Of a stretch of DNA of 64,000 nt, positions 7,664 through 15,545 are shown piece after piece. Where the stretch lies: assembly GCF_036962685.1 (NCBI RefSeq), contig NZ_JBALOP010000002.1, positions 62,001 through 126,000 on the forward strand. Reading direction: 5' to 3'. Under the pieces are notes generated by a model, which made no database searches, had not been told where the DNA came from, and was given only the letters and a program-made list of their open reading frames with translations. The number at the start of each line of letters is the position of its first letter. Position 1 is the first letter of the stretch. The translations under genes were made by a program, and so were the position numbers. The DNA comes from Ferdinandcohnia sp036962685. GTDB taxonomy: Bacteria; Bacillota; Bacilli; Bacillales; Bacillaceae_L.

Positions 7664-8623
7664 ATGAATTGGGAAACAAAGGTTTCGACGTTATTAGGTA
7701 TAAAATATCCAATCGTTCAAGGAGGTCTTGCATATTTAGCTTATTCCGAGCTTGCAGCTGCAGTTTCAAATGCAGGTGGACTAGGTCAAATTACAGCAAT
7801 GTCACTTGATACGCCTGAGGAGCTCCGCAATGAAATTAAAAAAGTAAAAGAACTAACAAATAATCCGTTTGGGGTTAACTATGCGATTGGACAACATGGA
7901 AGACCATTTTCAGACATGCTTGAAGTAGCAATCGAGGAAGAAGTGCCTGTCATTACAATGACTGGCGGGAACCCTGCCCCTATTTTTGAACAATTAAAAG
8001 GTGTTAACACAAAGAAGCTTGTTCTTGTTGCAGCTAGAAGACAAGCGCAAAAAGCCGAGGAATTAGGAGCCGATGCTGTGATGGTAGTTGGCCAAGAGGG
8101 TGGAGGTCACCTTGGCAGACAGGATATCGGAACAATGGTTCTTATTCCACAGGTTGTCGATGCGGTATCCATTCCAGTTATCGCATCTGGTGGGATTGGT
8201 GATGCGCGTGGCTTAATGGCAGCATTAAGTTTAGGGGCTGAAGGAATTGAAATGGGAACTCGTTTTATTGCTACAAAAGAATGTGTTCATGCCCATCAAG
8301 GCTATAAAGATGCATTGATAAAAGGAACTGAAAATGATACTGTTGTGATTAAACGATCACTTGGCGCGCCAGGCAGGGCTATTGCAAATGAATGGACTTC
8401 GAAAATTCTTCAATTAGAAGAAGCAAACAGCGGATATGAAGGATTAAAGGATTACATAAGTGGTCAAGCTAATATGAGCTATATTTATGAAGGAAAATTA
8501 GATGGTGGATTTGCTTGGGCTGGTCAGGTTATGGGTCTGATCAAAGATGAACCAACAGTAGCCGAGCTATTTGATCAAACGATCTCCGAGGCCGAGCAAA
8601 TCAGGAACAAGTGGAGTAAATAG
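7664..8623 (+). CDS. Nitronate monooxygenase family flavoprotein (FMN TIM barrel)
   Basis: 319 residues from the ATG at 7664, which follows AAGGTGGGAG at good spacing; an in-frame TTG at 7646 is less likely. The pattern of N-terminal PIVQGGLAYLA, central GQEGGGHLG and ASGGIGDARG (phosphate/FMN-binding loops) and GTRFIAT places it in the 2-nitropropane dioxygenase/nitronate monooxygenase family, which also includes FabK-type enoyl-ACP reductases. Substrate is not predictable from sequence. Repeat B1 occupies its 5' region. yktA follows after 11 nt, so the two are probably co-transcribed. The gene is not part of the B. subtilis order here. Confidence 0.85.
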   Translation: MNWETKVSTLLGIKYPIVQGGLAYLAYSELAAAVSNAGGLGQITAMSLDTPEELRNEIKKVKELTNNPFGVNYAIGQHGRPFSDMLEVAIEEEVPVITMTGGNPAPIFEQLKGVNTKKLVLVAARRQAQKAEELGADAVMVVGQEGGGHLGRQDIGTMVLIPQVVDAVSIPVIASGGIGDARGLMAALSLGAEGIEMGTRFIATKECVHAHQGYKDALIKGTENDTVVIKRSLGAPGRAIANEWTSKILQLEEANSGYEGLKDYISGQANMSYIYEGKLDGGFAWAGQVMGLIKDEPTVAELFDQTISEAEQIRNKWSK

Positions 8624-8634
8624 AGGTGAGATAG

Positions 8635-8898
8635 TTGGATTATCAATATCCGATTTCATATGATTGGAGCACGGATGAAGTTGTCGATGTAATTGCCTTT
8701 TTTGAATGTGTTGAAAAAGCGTATGAAAAGGGAATTGCAAGGGAAAAAATGATGCAGGCATATAAACGCTTTAAAGAAATTGTTCCGAGCAAATCTGAAG
8801 AAAAAAAGGTTTGCGGTGAATTTGAGGAAACAAGCGGGTATTCTGCATACCGTGTTATCCAAAAGGCAAAAGAAAATACGGAAATCATCAAAATGTAG
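8635..8898 (+). CDS. yktA: UPF0223 family protein YktA
   Basis: 87-residue acidic, helical cytosolic protein that begins MDYQYPISYDWSTDEVVDVI, the signature N-terminus of UPF0223. The start is TTG at 8635, preceded by AGAGGTGAG. The function of the family is unknown. It follows the flavoprotein gene by 11 nt and ends at a strong terminator. In B. subtilis yktA, yktB and yktC are neighbours, as here. Confidence 0.85.
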   Translation: MDYQYPISYDWSTDEVVDVIAFFECVEKAYEKGIAREKMMQAYKRFKEIVPSKSEEKKVCGEFEETSGYSAYRVIQKAKENTEIIKM

Positions 8899-8900
8899 GA

Positions 8901-8930
8901 AAAAAAGGATGTCTAGGACATCCTTTTTTC
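8901..8930. terminator. Bidirectional terminator yktA / yktB
   Basis: AAAAAAGGATGTC, loop TAG, GACATCCTTTTTT: a perfect 13-bp stem with flanking A and T runs, between convergent genes. Confidence 0.93.
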
Positions 8931-8967
8931 ATTGAAAGCTTGTCGAAAAATGAATCGTTTTCGAAAC

Positions 8968-9603
8968 TTATTTTGAACTTTGTTGTGCTAACTGGTATAA
9001 TGGGAGTAACTTTCTGAAAGTTCCATCAATTACTCGTACCAATTCTTCAGCTTTCATATCAATTACTTCGTCTCGAGAAATGTTAATTCCACAAAGTATC
9101 TCAGCCTTTTTGACAGTTTGAAGTCGTGTGAACATGGATTCAAGTTCTTGTTTGTTTAACCCATGATGGATAAGTGTATCGGGTTTTGTGTGATCAACTG
9201 ACCATAGGAAATGGTTTGGAACACTTTCCCTTACTTTCTTGGATTGTTCCATTAAAATCGTGCCAAACTCTTGCTTAATCGGAGCTTCGTATATAACCGC
9301 AAACCAAACAAAAAGATGAGTGTTCCACAATCCGATTTGAAAATGAGGCAGCATTTTATAACCTCGCTTATTATTTGCAAACGCAACCCAAGTATCTTTA
9401 GGTGGATTGATTGTCCTTCTTGCATGTTTTGCCACATGAGCAAACATTTCATCTCCAGTAAGACTAGAAAGTGTAGGGGCAAAATGATTCCCTAAATCCT
9501 CTAATTTAGGCCGAACATGTGTAATTAATGCATCCATTCGATTTTCTAGCCCATCTATTGTAAATACGTCAAAGTCTTCTTTTGTAAATCCTGTAAAAGT
9601 CAT
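8968..9603 (-). CDS. yktB: UPF0637/DUF1054 family protein YktB
   Basis: 211 residues beginning MTFTGFTKEDFDVFTIDGL, characteristic of YktB/DUF1054, whose B. subtilis member has nearly the same length. No signal peptide or membrane segment; presumed cytosolic. AGGAGG precedes the ATG. The role is unknown. Transcribed alone, convergent to yktA. Confidence 0.88.
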   Translation of the reverse strand: MTFTGFTKEDFDVFTIDGLENRMDALITHVRPKLEDLGNHFAPTLSSLTGDEMFAHVAKHARRTINPPKDTWVAFANNKRGYKMLPHFQIGLWNTHLFVWFAVIYEAPIKQEFGTILMEQSKKVRESVPNHFLWSVDHTKPDTLIHHGLNKQELESMFTRLQTVKKAEILCGINISRDEVIDMKAEELVRVIDGTFRKLLPLYQLAQQSSK

Positions 9604-9812
9604 TTTATGTATCCTCCTAATGATATTCCTATAGGTATTTTACCAAAAGCATAGGAATTTCTGAACTAGTCTGCTTTGAATTTAAATAAAGGCATATATA
9701 GGTATACGCACATATTTGTTACAATGCACCAGTTTTTTCATAAGATAATGGTAACAAGTAAGAATAGTCAAAAAGGGAATTTGGATTGAAAAAGTGGAAA
9801 GGGGTGCGGAAA

Positions 9813-10001
9813 TTGAAACAAGTGATAAATGATTTAAAGCGTAAGGATGGAGAAAAACGCTTGGCAGTGTTACGTTTGGAAGTAGATTATGAATTGGCAA
9901 CCCTTTATGATGCGATGATTGACAATGATGAACTGAAAAAAGCTGAATGTAAAAAGAAACTACAAAAGCTTAGCAAAGAAATTATTAAACTTGAAGTGTA
10001 A
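9813..10001 (+). CDS. ykzI: Small charged protein, YkzI-like
   Basis: About 62 residues from TTG at 9813, which has GAAAGGGGTG at good spacing; a TTG at 9786 would add 9 residues but has no ribosome binding site. The product is highly charged and helical (coiled-coil-like, Lys/Glu rich). Length, charge and position between yktB and yktC fit ykzI of B. subtilis, a gene of unknown function. Own terminator follows. Confidence 0.6.
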   Translation: MKQVINDLKRKDGEKRLAVLRLEVDYELATLYDAMIDNDELKKAECKKKLQKLSKEIIKLEV

Positions 10002-10011
10002 ATGTTAGGTG

Positions 10012-10037
10012 GCGAACCAGAATTGGTTCGCTTTCCT
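10012..10037 (+). terminator. Terminator after ykzI
   Basis: GCGAACCA, 4-nt loop GAAT, TGGTTCGC, then TTTCCTTATT. Modest T run. Confidence 0.75.
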
Positions 10038-10110
10038 TATTGCTTGCTTTTCTGCAAATAAGTAAAGTAAGCTTTTAAAGAGTGATACTTAGCGTATACT
10101 ATCCGTTGGG

Positions 10111-10283
10111 TAACTTTATTCATTGGAGATGTATAAAGTTACTGCCTCCGGCGGATGCCACAGATTTTCAAAGGTATCTTTTCGACCAAGTAAGATCAAA
10201 GACTAAAAACGCTACATCATGTGGCAAGGTCTTTATGACCCACATCCTGTGGGCCTAAAATCTGGGCTGCAAATACGCCAAGG
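10111..10283 (+). repeat. Family B structured repeat, copy B2
   Basis: Imperfect arms TAACTTTATT and ATAAAGTTA, then a nearly complete core. The outer stem has changed on both sides: CAGATTTT (5') pairs with AAAATCTG (3'), where most copies have CGATTTTT/AAAAATCG, so pairing is kept. The inner AAAGAC/GTCTTT stem is present. It ends 29 nt before the yktC start. With the ykzI terminator it makes up the 311-nt gap 10002-10312. Confidence 0.85.
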
Positions 10284-10312
10284 CTTATTTGATTAAAAGT
10301 GAGGTACTAAAC

Positions 10313-11107
10313 ATGGTTAATTGGGATGAAATAGAGAATTTTGCAAAACATTGGATAAGGGAAGCGGGGCAACGGATAAGAGATTCGTTCCAGGCAAAGC
10401 TTGTAGTTGAAACAAAATCCAATCCTGATGATCTCGTCACAAATATGGATAAAGAAACTGAACAATTTTTTATCGAAAAAATCCATGGAACTTTTCCATC
10501 TCATCAAATTCTTGGAGAGGAGGGCTTTGGAAATAAAATTAATTCCTTAGAAGGTGTCACGTGGATTATTGATCCTATTGATGGCACAATGAATTTTGTT
10601 CATCAACAGCGCCATTTTGCAATTTCTGTTGCAGTCTATGAAGATGGAGTGGGGCAAATTGGACTTATTTACGATGTCGTACATGATGAACTTTATCACG
10701 CACGTAAAGACCATGGTGCCTATTTTAACTCTACAAAAATTGAACCTTTAGGGGAAGTCCCTCTTGAAGAGGCAATAGTTGCCATAAATGCTACATGGGT
10801 TACAGAGAATAAACGAATTGATCCTAAAATTTTGATTCCAATTGTAAATGCTGTTCGAGGAACTCGTTCTTATGGTTCGGCAGCTTTGGAAATCGCATAT
10901 CTCGTAACTGGCAGAATTGACGTCTACATCACAATGCGCTTATCACCTTGGGATTTTGCAGCCGGTGTAGTTCTTTTAAAGGAGGTAGGCGGAATGATAA
11001 CAACGCTGGATGGGGAGCCATTAAACTTTTTAAAAGAGAATAGTGTTTTTGTCGCAAGACCAAACCTACATAAAGAGATTTTTACAAAGTTTTTAAAAAG
11101 AAAATAA
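10313..11107 (+). CDS. yktC: Inositol-monophosphatase family phosphatase YktC/SuhB
   Basis: 264 residues from ATG 10313, preceded by AGTGAGGT. It carries the Mg-dependent phosphatase motifs LGEEGFG (Glu70), DPIDGTMNF (Asp87, Asp90) and a C-terminal SPWDFAAGVVLLKEVGG with the third metal-binding Asp. It probably hydrolyses inositol-1-phosphate or a related sugar phosphate; family members also act on fructose-1,6-bisphosphate or NADP, so the substrate is uncertain. Its ribosome binding site lies directly after repeat B2, so B2 must be in the 5' UTR unless transcription starts in the last 20 nt. Confidence 0.88.
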   Translation: MVNWDEIENFAKHWIREAGQRIRDSFQAKLVVETKSNPDDLVTNMDKETEQFFIEKIHGTFPSHQILGEEGFGNKINSLEGVTWIIDPIDGTMNFVHQQRHFAISVAVYEDGVGQIGLIYDVVHDELYHARKDHGAYFNSTKIEPLGEVPLEEAIVAINATWVTENKRIDPKILIPIVNAVRGTRSYGSAALEIAYLVTGRIDVYITMRLSPWDFAAGVVLLKEVGGMITTLDGEPLNFLKENSVFVARPNLHKEIFTKFLKRK

Positions 11108-11108
11108 A

Positions 11109-11163
11109 CAAAAAATGCGTGAAGAGGCAGAATTAAAGTCTGCCACTCTCACGCATTTTTTTC
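11109..11163. terminator. Bidirectional terminator yktC / ylaF
   Basis: AAAAAATGCGTGA and TCACGCATTTTTT enclose an inner GGCAGA/TCTGCC stem with an ATTAAAG loop. The ylaF stop codon lies in the loop, so the last codons of ylaF form one arm. Confidence 0.88.
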
Positions 11164-11318
11164 TTTGTTGTAAATCCTAAACCTGTAACAATAATTACTG
11201 CAATAATAGACAGAATAATACCTAACAGGCTTTTTTCAGCAATCGATACACCAATCAGCATAATACAAACTGCTGTAGCAATTGCGATGAGTAGCATTGG
11301 AAGATTCACGTTTTTCAT
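11133..11318 (-). CDS. ylaF: YlaF-like small membrane protein (DUF5325)
   Basis: 61 residues with two predicted membrane helices (about 7-27 and 29-50) and a basic C-terminus containing TKKKMRE. It starts MKNVNLPMLLIAIATA behind AAAGGGG. Length, topology and position directly before typA match B. subtilis YlaF. Function unknown. The 3' end of the coding region overlaps the terminator hairpin it shares with yktC. Confidence 0.75.
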   Translation of the reverse strand: MKNVNLPMLLIAIATAVCIMLIGVSIAEKSLLGIILSIIAVIIVTGLGFTTKKKMRESGRL

Positions 11319-11446
11319 AGTTGTTGCCCCTTTCTACAAATTATTTTACATGGAAATATATATTATTTCTACTCTATGGTATATAATAATTTAGTTCCGA
11401 TTTTTTTCGAAAGTAAAAAAATGTAAAAAATAATTTAGTTAATAGT

Positions 11447-11522
11447 TGTCTAGCTCCAGGCGCCATCGGCTCTCTGGTCTAGCCAATCGCTTTTGAAGGC
11501 AAAGAGCGCCTTGCGCTTTTCT
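11447..11522 (+). repeat. Family A repeat, copy A2 (short, 76 bp)
   Basis: Starts TGTCTAGCTCCAGGCGCC and ends GCGCCTTGCGCTTTTC. The central part found in A3, A4 and A6 is deleted. GGCGCC near the start and GGCGCT... at the end can pair. It lies 16 nt upstream of the typA ribosome binding site, so it is either in the typA leader or close to its promoter. Confidence 0.75.
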
Positions 11523-11553
11523 AATTTAATTTGATAATAGGAGATGTGAAATC

Positions 11554-13395
11554 TTGACAACACGTAATGACTTACGAAATATAGCAATTATCGCCCACGT
11601 TGACCATGGTAAAACAACACTTGTAGATACAATGCTTCATCAATCAGGAACATTCCGTTCGAATGAGCATGTAGATGAACGTGTAATGGACTCAAATGAT
11701 ATTGAGCGTGAACGTGGTATCACCATTCTTGCCAAAAATACAGCAATTAATTATAAGGAAACGCGAATTAATATCATGGATACTCCCGGACATGCTGACT
11801 TTGGTGGGGAAGTTGAACGTATTATGAAAATGGTTGATGGCGTATTATTAGTCGTCGATGCCTATGAAGGCTGTATGCCACAAACTCGTTTTGTATTGAA
11901 AAAAGCATTGGAACAAAATCTTAGACCAATCGTAGTTGTAAATAAAATTGACCGTGACTTTGCTCGCCCAGAGGAAGTTATCGATGAAGTAATCGACTTA
12001 TTTATCGAGTTAGATGCATCTGAAGAACAATTAGAGTTTCCGGTCGTCTATGCTTCAGCACTCAATGGAACAGCAAGTACAGATCCACATCAACAGGATG
12101 AGAACATGGAAGCATTATTCGACTGTATCATTGAAAACATCCCTGCTCCAATTGATAATAGTGAAGAACCATTACAATTCCAAGTAGCTTTACTTGATTA
12201 TAACGATTATGTTGGAAGAATTGGAATTGGACGAGTATTCAGAGGAACCATGCATGTTGGACAGCAAGTTGCTTTAATGAAATTAGATGGCAGTGTGAAA
12301 CAATTCCGTGTTACAAAAATCTTTGGTTTCTCAGGTTTAAAACGGATTGAAATCCAGGAAGCAAAAGCGGGAGATCTTATTGCTGTATCAGGTATGGAGG
12401 ATATCAATGTTGGTGAAACAGTATGTCCAACAGAACACCAAGATGCTTTGCCAATTCTTCATATTGATGAGCCGACATTACAAATGACATTTTTAGTAAA
12501 TAATAGTCCATTCGCAGGACGAGAAGGAAAATATGTTACATCACGTAAAATTGAAGAACGTTTACGAGCGCAGCTTCAAACTGACGTAAGCTTACGCGTA
12601 GATAATACTGATTCTCCAGATGCATGGATTGTTTCTGGTCGTGGAGAGCTTCACCTATCTATTTTAATTGAAAACATGCGCCGTGAAGGCTTTGAACTTC
12701 AAGTATCTAAACCACAAGTTATCGTAAGAGAAATCGATGGTGTTCGCTGCGAACCAGTTGAACGTGTTCAAATTGATGTACCTGAAGAGCATACTGGTTC
12801 AATCATGGAATCCATTGGTGCACGTAAAGGCGAAATGTTAGATATGATTAACAATGGTAATGGCCAAGTACGACTTATCTTTATGGTACCTGCACGTGGA
12901 CTTATTGGCTACACAACTGAATTTTTAACCCTAACAAGAGGCTTTGGAATTCTAAATCATACCTTCGATAGCTACAAGCCGATGGCTTCAGGTAATGTTG
13001 GTGGAAGAAGACAAGGTGTCCTTGTATCAATGGAAACTGGGAAAGCAACACAGTACGGAATTATGGGTGTTGAGGACCGTGGTACGATCTTTGTTGAGCC
13101 TGGTACAGAAGTTTATGAAGGTATGATTGTGGGTGAACATACCCGTGAAAATGATTTAACGGTTAATATCGTGAAAGCGAAACAAATGACAAACATGCGT
13201 TCAGCTAATAAAGACCAAACAACGACCATGAAAAAGCCACGAATTATGTCATTAGAGGAAACACTCGAATACTTAAACGATGATGAGTATTGTGAAGTTA
13301 CACCAGAATCCATCCGTTTACGTAAAAAGGTTCTTGATAAAAATGAACGTGAAAAAGCAGCAAAACGAAAAAAACTTGCTGAAGTGAATCAATAA
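11554..13395 (+). CDS. typA: Ribosome-associated translational GTPase TypA/BipA
   Basis: 613 residues, typical length. G1 is AHVDHGKT near residue 16; the switch region has RERGITI and DTPGHADFGGE; G4 is NKID. It then has EF-Tu-like domain 2, EF-G-like domains III and V, and the unique C-terminal domain. TTG start at 11554 behind AGGAGATG. The protein acts on 50S assembly and translation under stress or cold. ylaH follows in the same direction. Confidence 0.96.
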   Translation: MTTRNDLRNIAIIAHVDHGKTTLVDTMLHQSGTFRSNEHVDERVMDSNDIERERGITILAKNTAINYKETRINIMDTPGHADFGGEVERIMKMVDGVLLVVDAYEGCMPQTRFVLKKALEQNLRPIVVVNKIDRDFARPEEVIDEVIDLFIELDASEEQLEFPVVYASALNGTASTDPHQQDENMEALFDCIIENIPAPIDNSEEPLQFQVALLDYNDYVGRIGIGRVFRGTMHVGQQVALMKLDGSVKQFRVTKIFGFSGLKRIEIQEAKAGDLIAVSGMEDINVGETVCPTEHQDALPILHIDEPTLQMTFLVNNSPFAGREGKYVTSRKIEERLRAQLQTDVSLRVDNTDSPDAWIVSGRGELHLSILIENMRREGFELQVSKPQVIVREIDGVRCEPVERVQIDVPEEHTGSIMESIGARKGEMLDMINNGNGQVRLIFMVPARGLIGYTTEFLTLTRGFGILNHTFDSYKPMASGNVGGRRQGVLVSMETGKATQYGIMGVEDRGTIFVEPGTEVYEGMIVGEHTRENDLTVNIVKAKQMTNMRSANKDQTTTMKKPRIMSLEETLEYLNDDEYCEVTPESIRLRKKVLDKNEREKAAKRKKLAEVNQ

Positions 13396-13457
13396 GGTTG
13401 TGCACCTTGTCCCTTTCTGATACTTTAATGATAGTTAGTGTTAGAAAGAGGGTATGA

Positions 13458-13769
13458 ATGGATATGGATGTCTACGAACACATGTGGCCGATTGCAAGAA
13501 CAATCTATAGTTCGACAACTCCAAATGTTGGTGCAAATATATTGTACCTTGTAATCTTACTCCTAACGATTATCGTATTCCGTTTAGGATTTGCAAAAAA
13601 ACTGCCATTGTTAAAAAATATTGTCATTTATGTATGTCTTGCCTTAGGTTGTACAATTTTAACGTTTTTAGGTGCTTTTCTACCGATTGCAGAAGGATTA
13701 GCGATTACCGCTGCTATTTTACTTGTTTATAAAATTCGCCTTCACCAAACAAAGAAAAGTGAAGCGTAG
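13458..13769 (+). CDS. ylaH: YlaH-like membrane protein
   Basis: 103 residues with three hydrophobic membrane segments (about 24-42, 50-68 and 70-92) and a charged tail. It begins MDMDVYEHMWPIAR, fitting the YlaH-like family found after typA in bacilli. The second in-frame ATG at 13464 is a possible alternative start. Function unknown. Co-directional with typA (62 nt gap) and with the next gene (11 nt gap). Confidence 0.8.
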   Translation: MDMDVYEHMWPIARTIYSSTTPNVGANILYLVILLLTIIVFRLGFAKKLPLLKNIVIYVCLALGCTILTFLGAFLPIAEGLAITAAILLVYKIRLHQTKKSEA

Positions 13770-13780
13770 GAGGTAATCTG

Positions 13781-14065
13781 ATGAAATCCCTACAGGATGC
13801 AATTTATAATTGGTTAACGATTAAAGTTGTGGCTGAAGCAAGACCAGACGATACAGCAGCTAAGGAAACATTCGATCTTTTCGAGGATATTTTAGTGAAT
13901 GAGTTTAAGCTAAAGGATATCGAAATTCAAAAAGATGATTCTTTTTATTTTGTGAAGTATACGATAGATGGAGAAGCAAAGAGTACGCGATTTTCGACCG
14001 AGTTAATCGAGATTATGCATGATCAAATCAGTCAACATCCTGAGAGATATCAGAATTACGAATAA
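13781..14065 (+). CDS. Conserved hypothetical cytosolic protein
   Basis: 94 residues, acidic, predicted alpha/beta, no membrane segment. ATG behind TAGGAGGT. It is spaced 11 nt after ylaH and followed by a terminator, so it is the last gene of the typA-ylaH unit. I do not recognise a family; the B. subtilis order has no obvious counterpart. Confidence 0.7.
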   Translation: MKSLQDAIYNWLTIKVVAEARPDDTAAKETFDLFEDILVNEFKLKDIEIQKDDSFYFVKYTIDGEAKSTRFSTELIEIMHDQISQHPERYQNYE

Positions 14066-14071
14066 AACAAG

Positions 14072-14098
14072 AGCCGAGCGGTTATGCTCGGCTTTTTA
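14072..14098 (+). terminator. Terminator of the typA-ylaH unit
   Basis: AGCCGAGC, 6-nt loop GGTTAT, GCTCGGCT, TTTTAT. Confidence 0.9.
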
Positions 14099-14111
14099 TG
14101 TGTTTTATCGA

Positions 14112-14232
14112 TGTCTAGCTCCAGGCGCCATCGGCTCGAGGTCACAAGCCAATCGCTTCTGAAGGCAAAAAACGCCTTCTGTCAGCGCTTGTCTTGTGCT
14201 TGTCGCCGATAAGCAGGCGCCTTCCGCTTTTC
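14112..14232 (+). repeat. Family A repeat, copy A3
   Basis: Begins TGTCTAGCTCCAGGCGCCA and ends AGGCGCCTTCCGCTTTTC. The arms GGCGCC-ATCGGC and GCCGAT-GGCGCC pair, giving a large hairpin with inner stems. The 3' end stops 4 nt short of the ylaI stop codon (minus strand). Confidence 0.8.
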
Positions 14233-14236
14233 TTTT

Positions 14237-14440
14237 TTACCACCAATCGTCGTCTGTTTTCTTTTTGCGGTACAACCTGAATTTATTTGTGGCGATTCGT
14301 TCCTGCGTTCTTGTTTCAATGCGATCATGACATTCTGTGCACATATATGTATGGATTGGGCGATTTCTTAATCGTTTGGCGAGGCTGGATTCATCCTCGA
14401 TGTCCTCGATTTTATCACAAATTACACATTTTACCTTCAT
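14237..14440 (-). CDS. ylaI: YlaI, small zinc-ribbon-like protein (DUF2197)
   Basis: 67 residues with CVICDKIE at the N-terminus and CTECHDRI at about 37-44: two CxxC pairs, as in a zinc ribbon. The stretch KRLRNRPIHTYMC is characteristic of YlaI. Basic C-terminus. Probably a nucleic-acid- or protein-binding zinc protein; role unknown. It is flanked on both sides by family A repeats (A3 and A4). Confidence 0.8.
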   Translation of the reverse strand: MKVKCVICDKIEDIEDESSLAKRLRNRPIHTYMCTECHDRIETRTQERIATNKFRLYRKKKTDDDWW

Positions 14441-14482
14441 TTTTATGAACCCCTCAAGTATTATCTAGTATCTATTTTTCCA

Positions 14483-14604
14483 TGTCTAGCTTCAGGCGCC
14501 ATCGGTTCGAGGTCATAAGCCAATCGCTTCGGAAGGTAAAGAACACCTTCTGTCAGCGCTCGTCTTATGCTTGTCGCCGATAGGCGGAAGCATTAAGCTT
14601 TTCT
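14483..14604 (+). repeat. Family A repeat, copy A4
   Basis: Begins TGTCTAGCTTCAGGCGCCA and ends AAGCTTTTC. The body (CGAGGTCATAAGCCAATCG, CACCTTCTGTCAGCGCTCG) is almost identical to A6, 18 kb away, which suggests recent spread or gene conversion. It lies upstream of ylaI. Confidence 0.8.
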
Positions 14605-14676
14605 TTATTATACAACAATCCATACTTTTCTGACAAAGTTTGTCTTTTTAGAAGGTGATAAAATTAAATTTATAAC

Positions 14677-14712
14677 AAAAAAACGCGAGAAAAACAATTT
14701 GTTTTCCTCGCA
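14677..14712 (-). terminator. ylaJ terminator
   Basis: Read on the minus strand, GCGAGGAAAAC and GTTTTTCTCGC form a stem followed by GTTTTTTTG. Confidence 0.85.
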
Positions 14713-14724
14713 TTGCATTGCCCA

Positions 14725-15324
14725 TTATCTATTACCCATTTTATCGTTAGATTGATCTTGCTGTTCTTTATCAATTTTTTGTTGATCCTTTTTATTTAGC
14801 TGTTGATCATTTGTTTTCGTAGGTTCTGTATTGTCATTATCAATTACTTCACTTGGAATATCAGGGACCAATCTACCAACAATTTGTGCCAATTCATCTA
14901 ATATACCTGTAACAGGTCTTCCATCTTCAATTTGTTTCTTCATTTGCTTCAAGCGCTCATATGTGTCTACATCGGCAATTACAATGGCGTTAGCACCGTG
15001 AGGGTCATGTTGTAAACTCTCAGCAACTGAGTATTTAATCGTTTGCACTCTTGAACGTTCCAACTTTGAATCTACATCAATGCCAACGACTGCAAACTTT
15101 CCTAGTACGACGGCTGTTGCATCATTCACCTTAGGGACACTGCTTGCAAGATCGACAAGATGGTTTGCAATTTCCTGACCAGTCTTTCTGTCTACATGGT
15201 TATCGACCGTATTTTGAACCTTTACACGTGTATCATTTACATCTTCTCCAGCATTATTATTTGAACCGCAACCTGAAACAATAAAAAGTACCGCTAAGAA
15301 CAGAAGGATATAAATATATCTCAC
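14725..15324 (-). CDS. ylaJ: YhcN/YlaJ family sporulation lipoprotein
   Basis: 199 residues with a lipoprotein signal: hydrophobic ILLFLAVLFIV followed by VSGC (Cys19), then a low-complexity Asn/Asp stretch. The central domain (about 40-145) contains AVVLGKFAVVGIDVD typical of the YhcN/YlaJ family of spore lipoproteins. The C-terminal 40 residues are Gln/Lys/Asp-rich and disordered. GTG start with GAGGAGG upstream. Expected in the forespore or spore membrane and implicated in germination or outgrowth. Confidence 0.88.
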   Translation of the reverse strand: MRYIYILLFLAVLFIVSGCGSNNNAGEDVNDTRVKVQNTVDNHVDRKTGQEIANHLVDLASSVPKVNDATAVVLGKFAVVGIDVDSKLERSRVQTIKYSVAESLQHDPHGANAIVIADVDTYERLKQMKKQIEDGRPVTGILDELAQIVGRLVPDIPSEVIDNDNTEPTKTNDQQLNKKDQQKIDKEQQDQSNDKMGNR

Positions 15325-15545
15325 CGTTTTGCCTCCTCACTCGTTCAATGTGTATTCTTTTTTTATTGTTTAATAATTCTTCTATCTTTATTCATCCATA
15401 CATATATTTTTATCAACGGTCGTCCTTACACGAACAAAAATGGGATTGACTAATATAATATAATAAAAAAATTCTCGTACGAATGGATGACCTGTTTCAC
15501 TCCTAAAACAAAAAAATGAAACACACTTGAGTAGGAGGCGTGATT

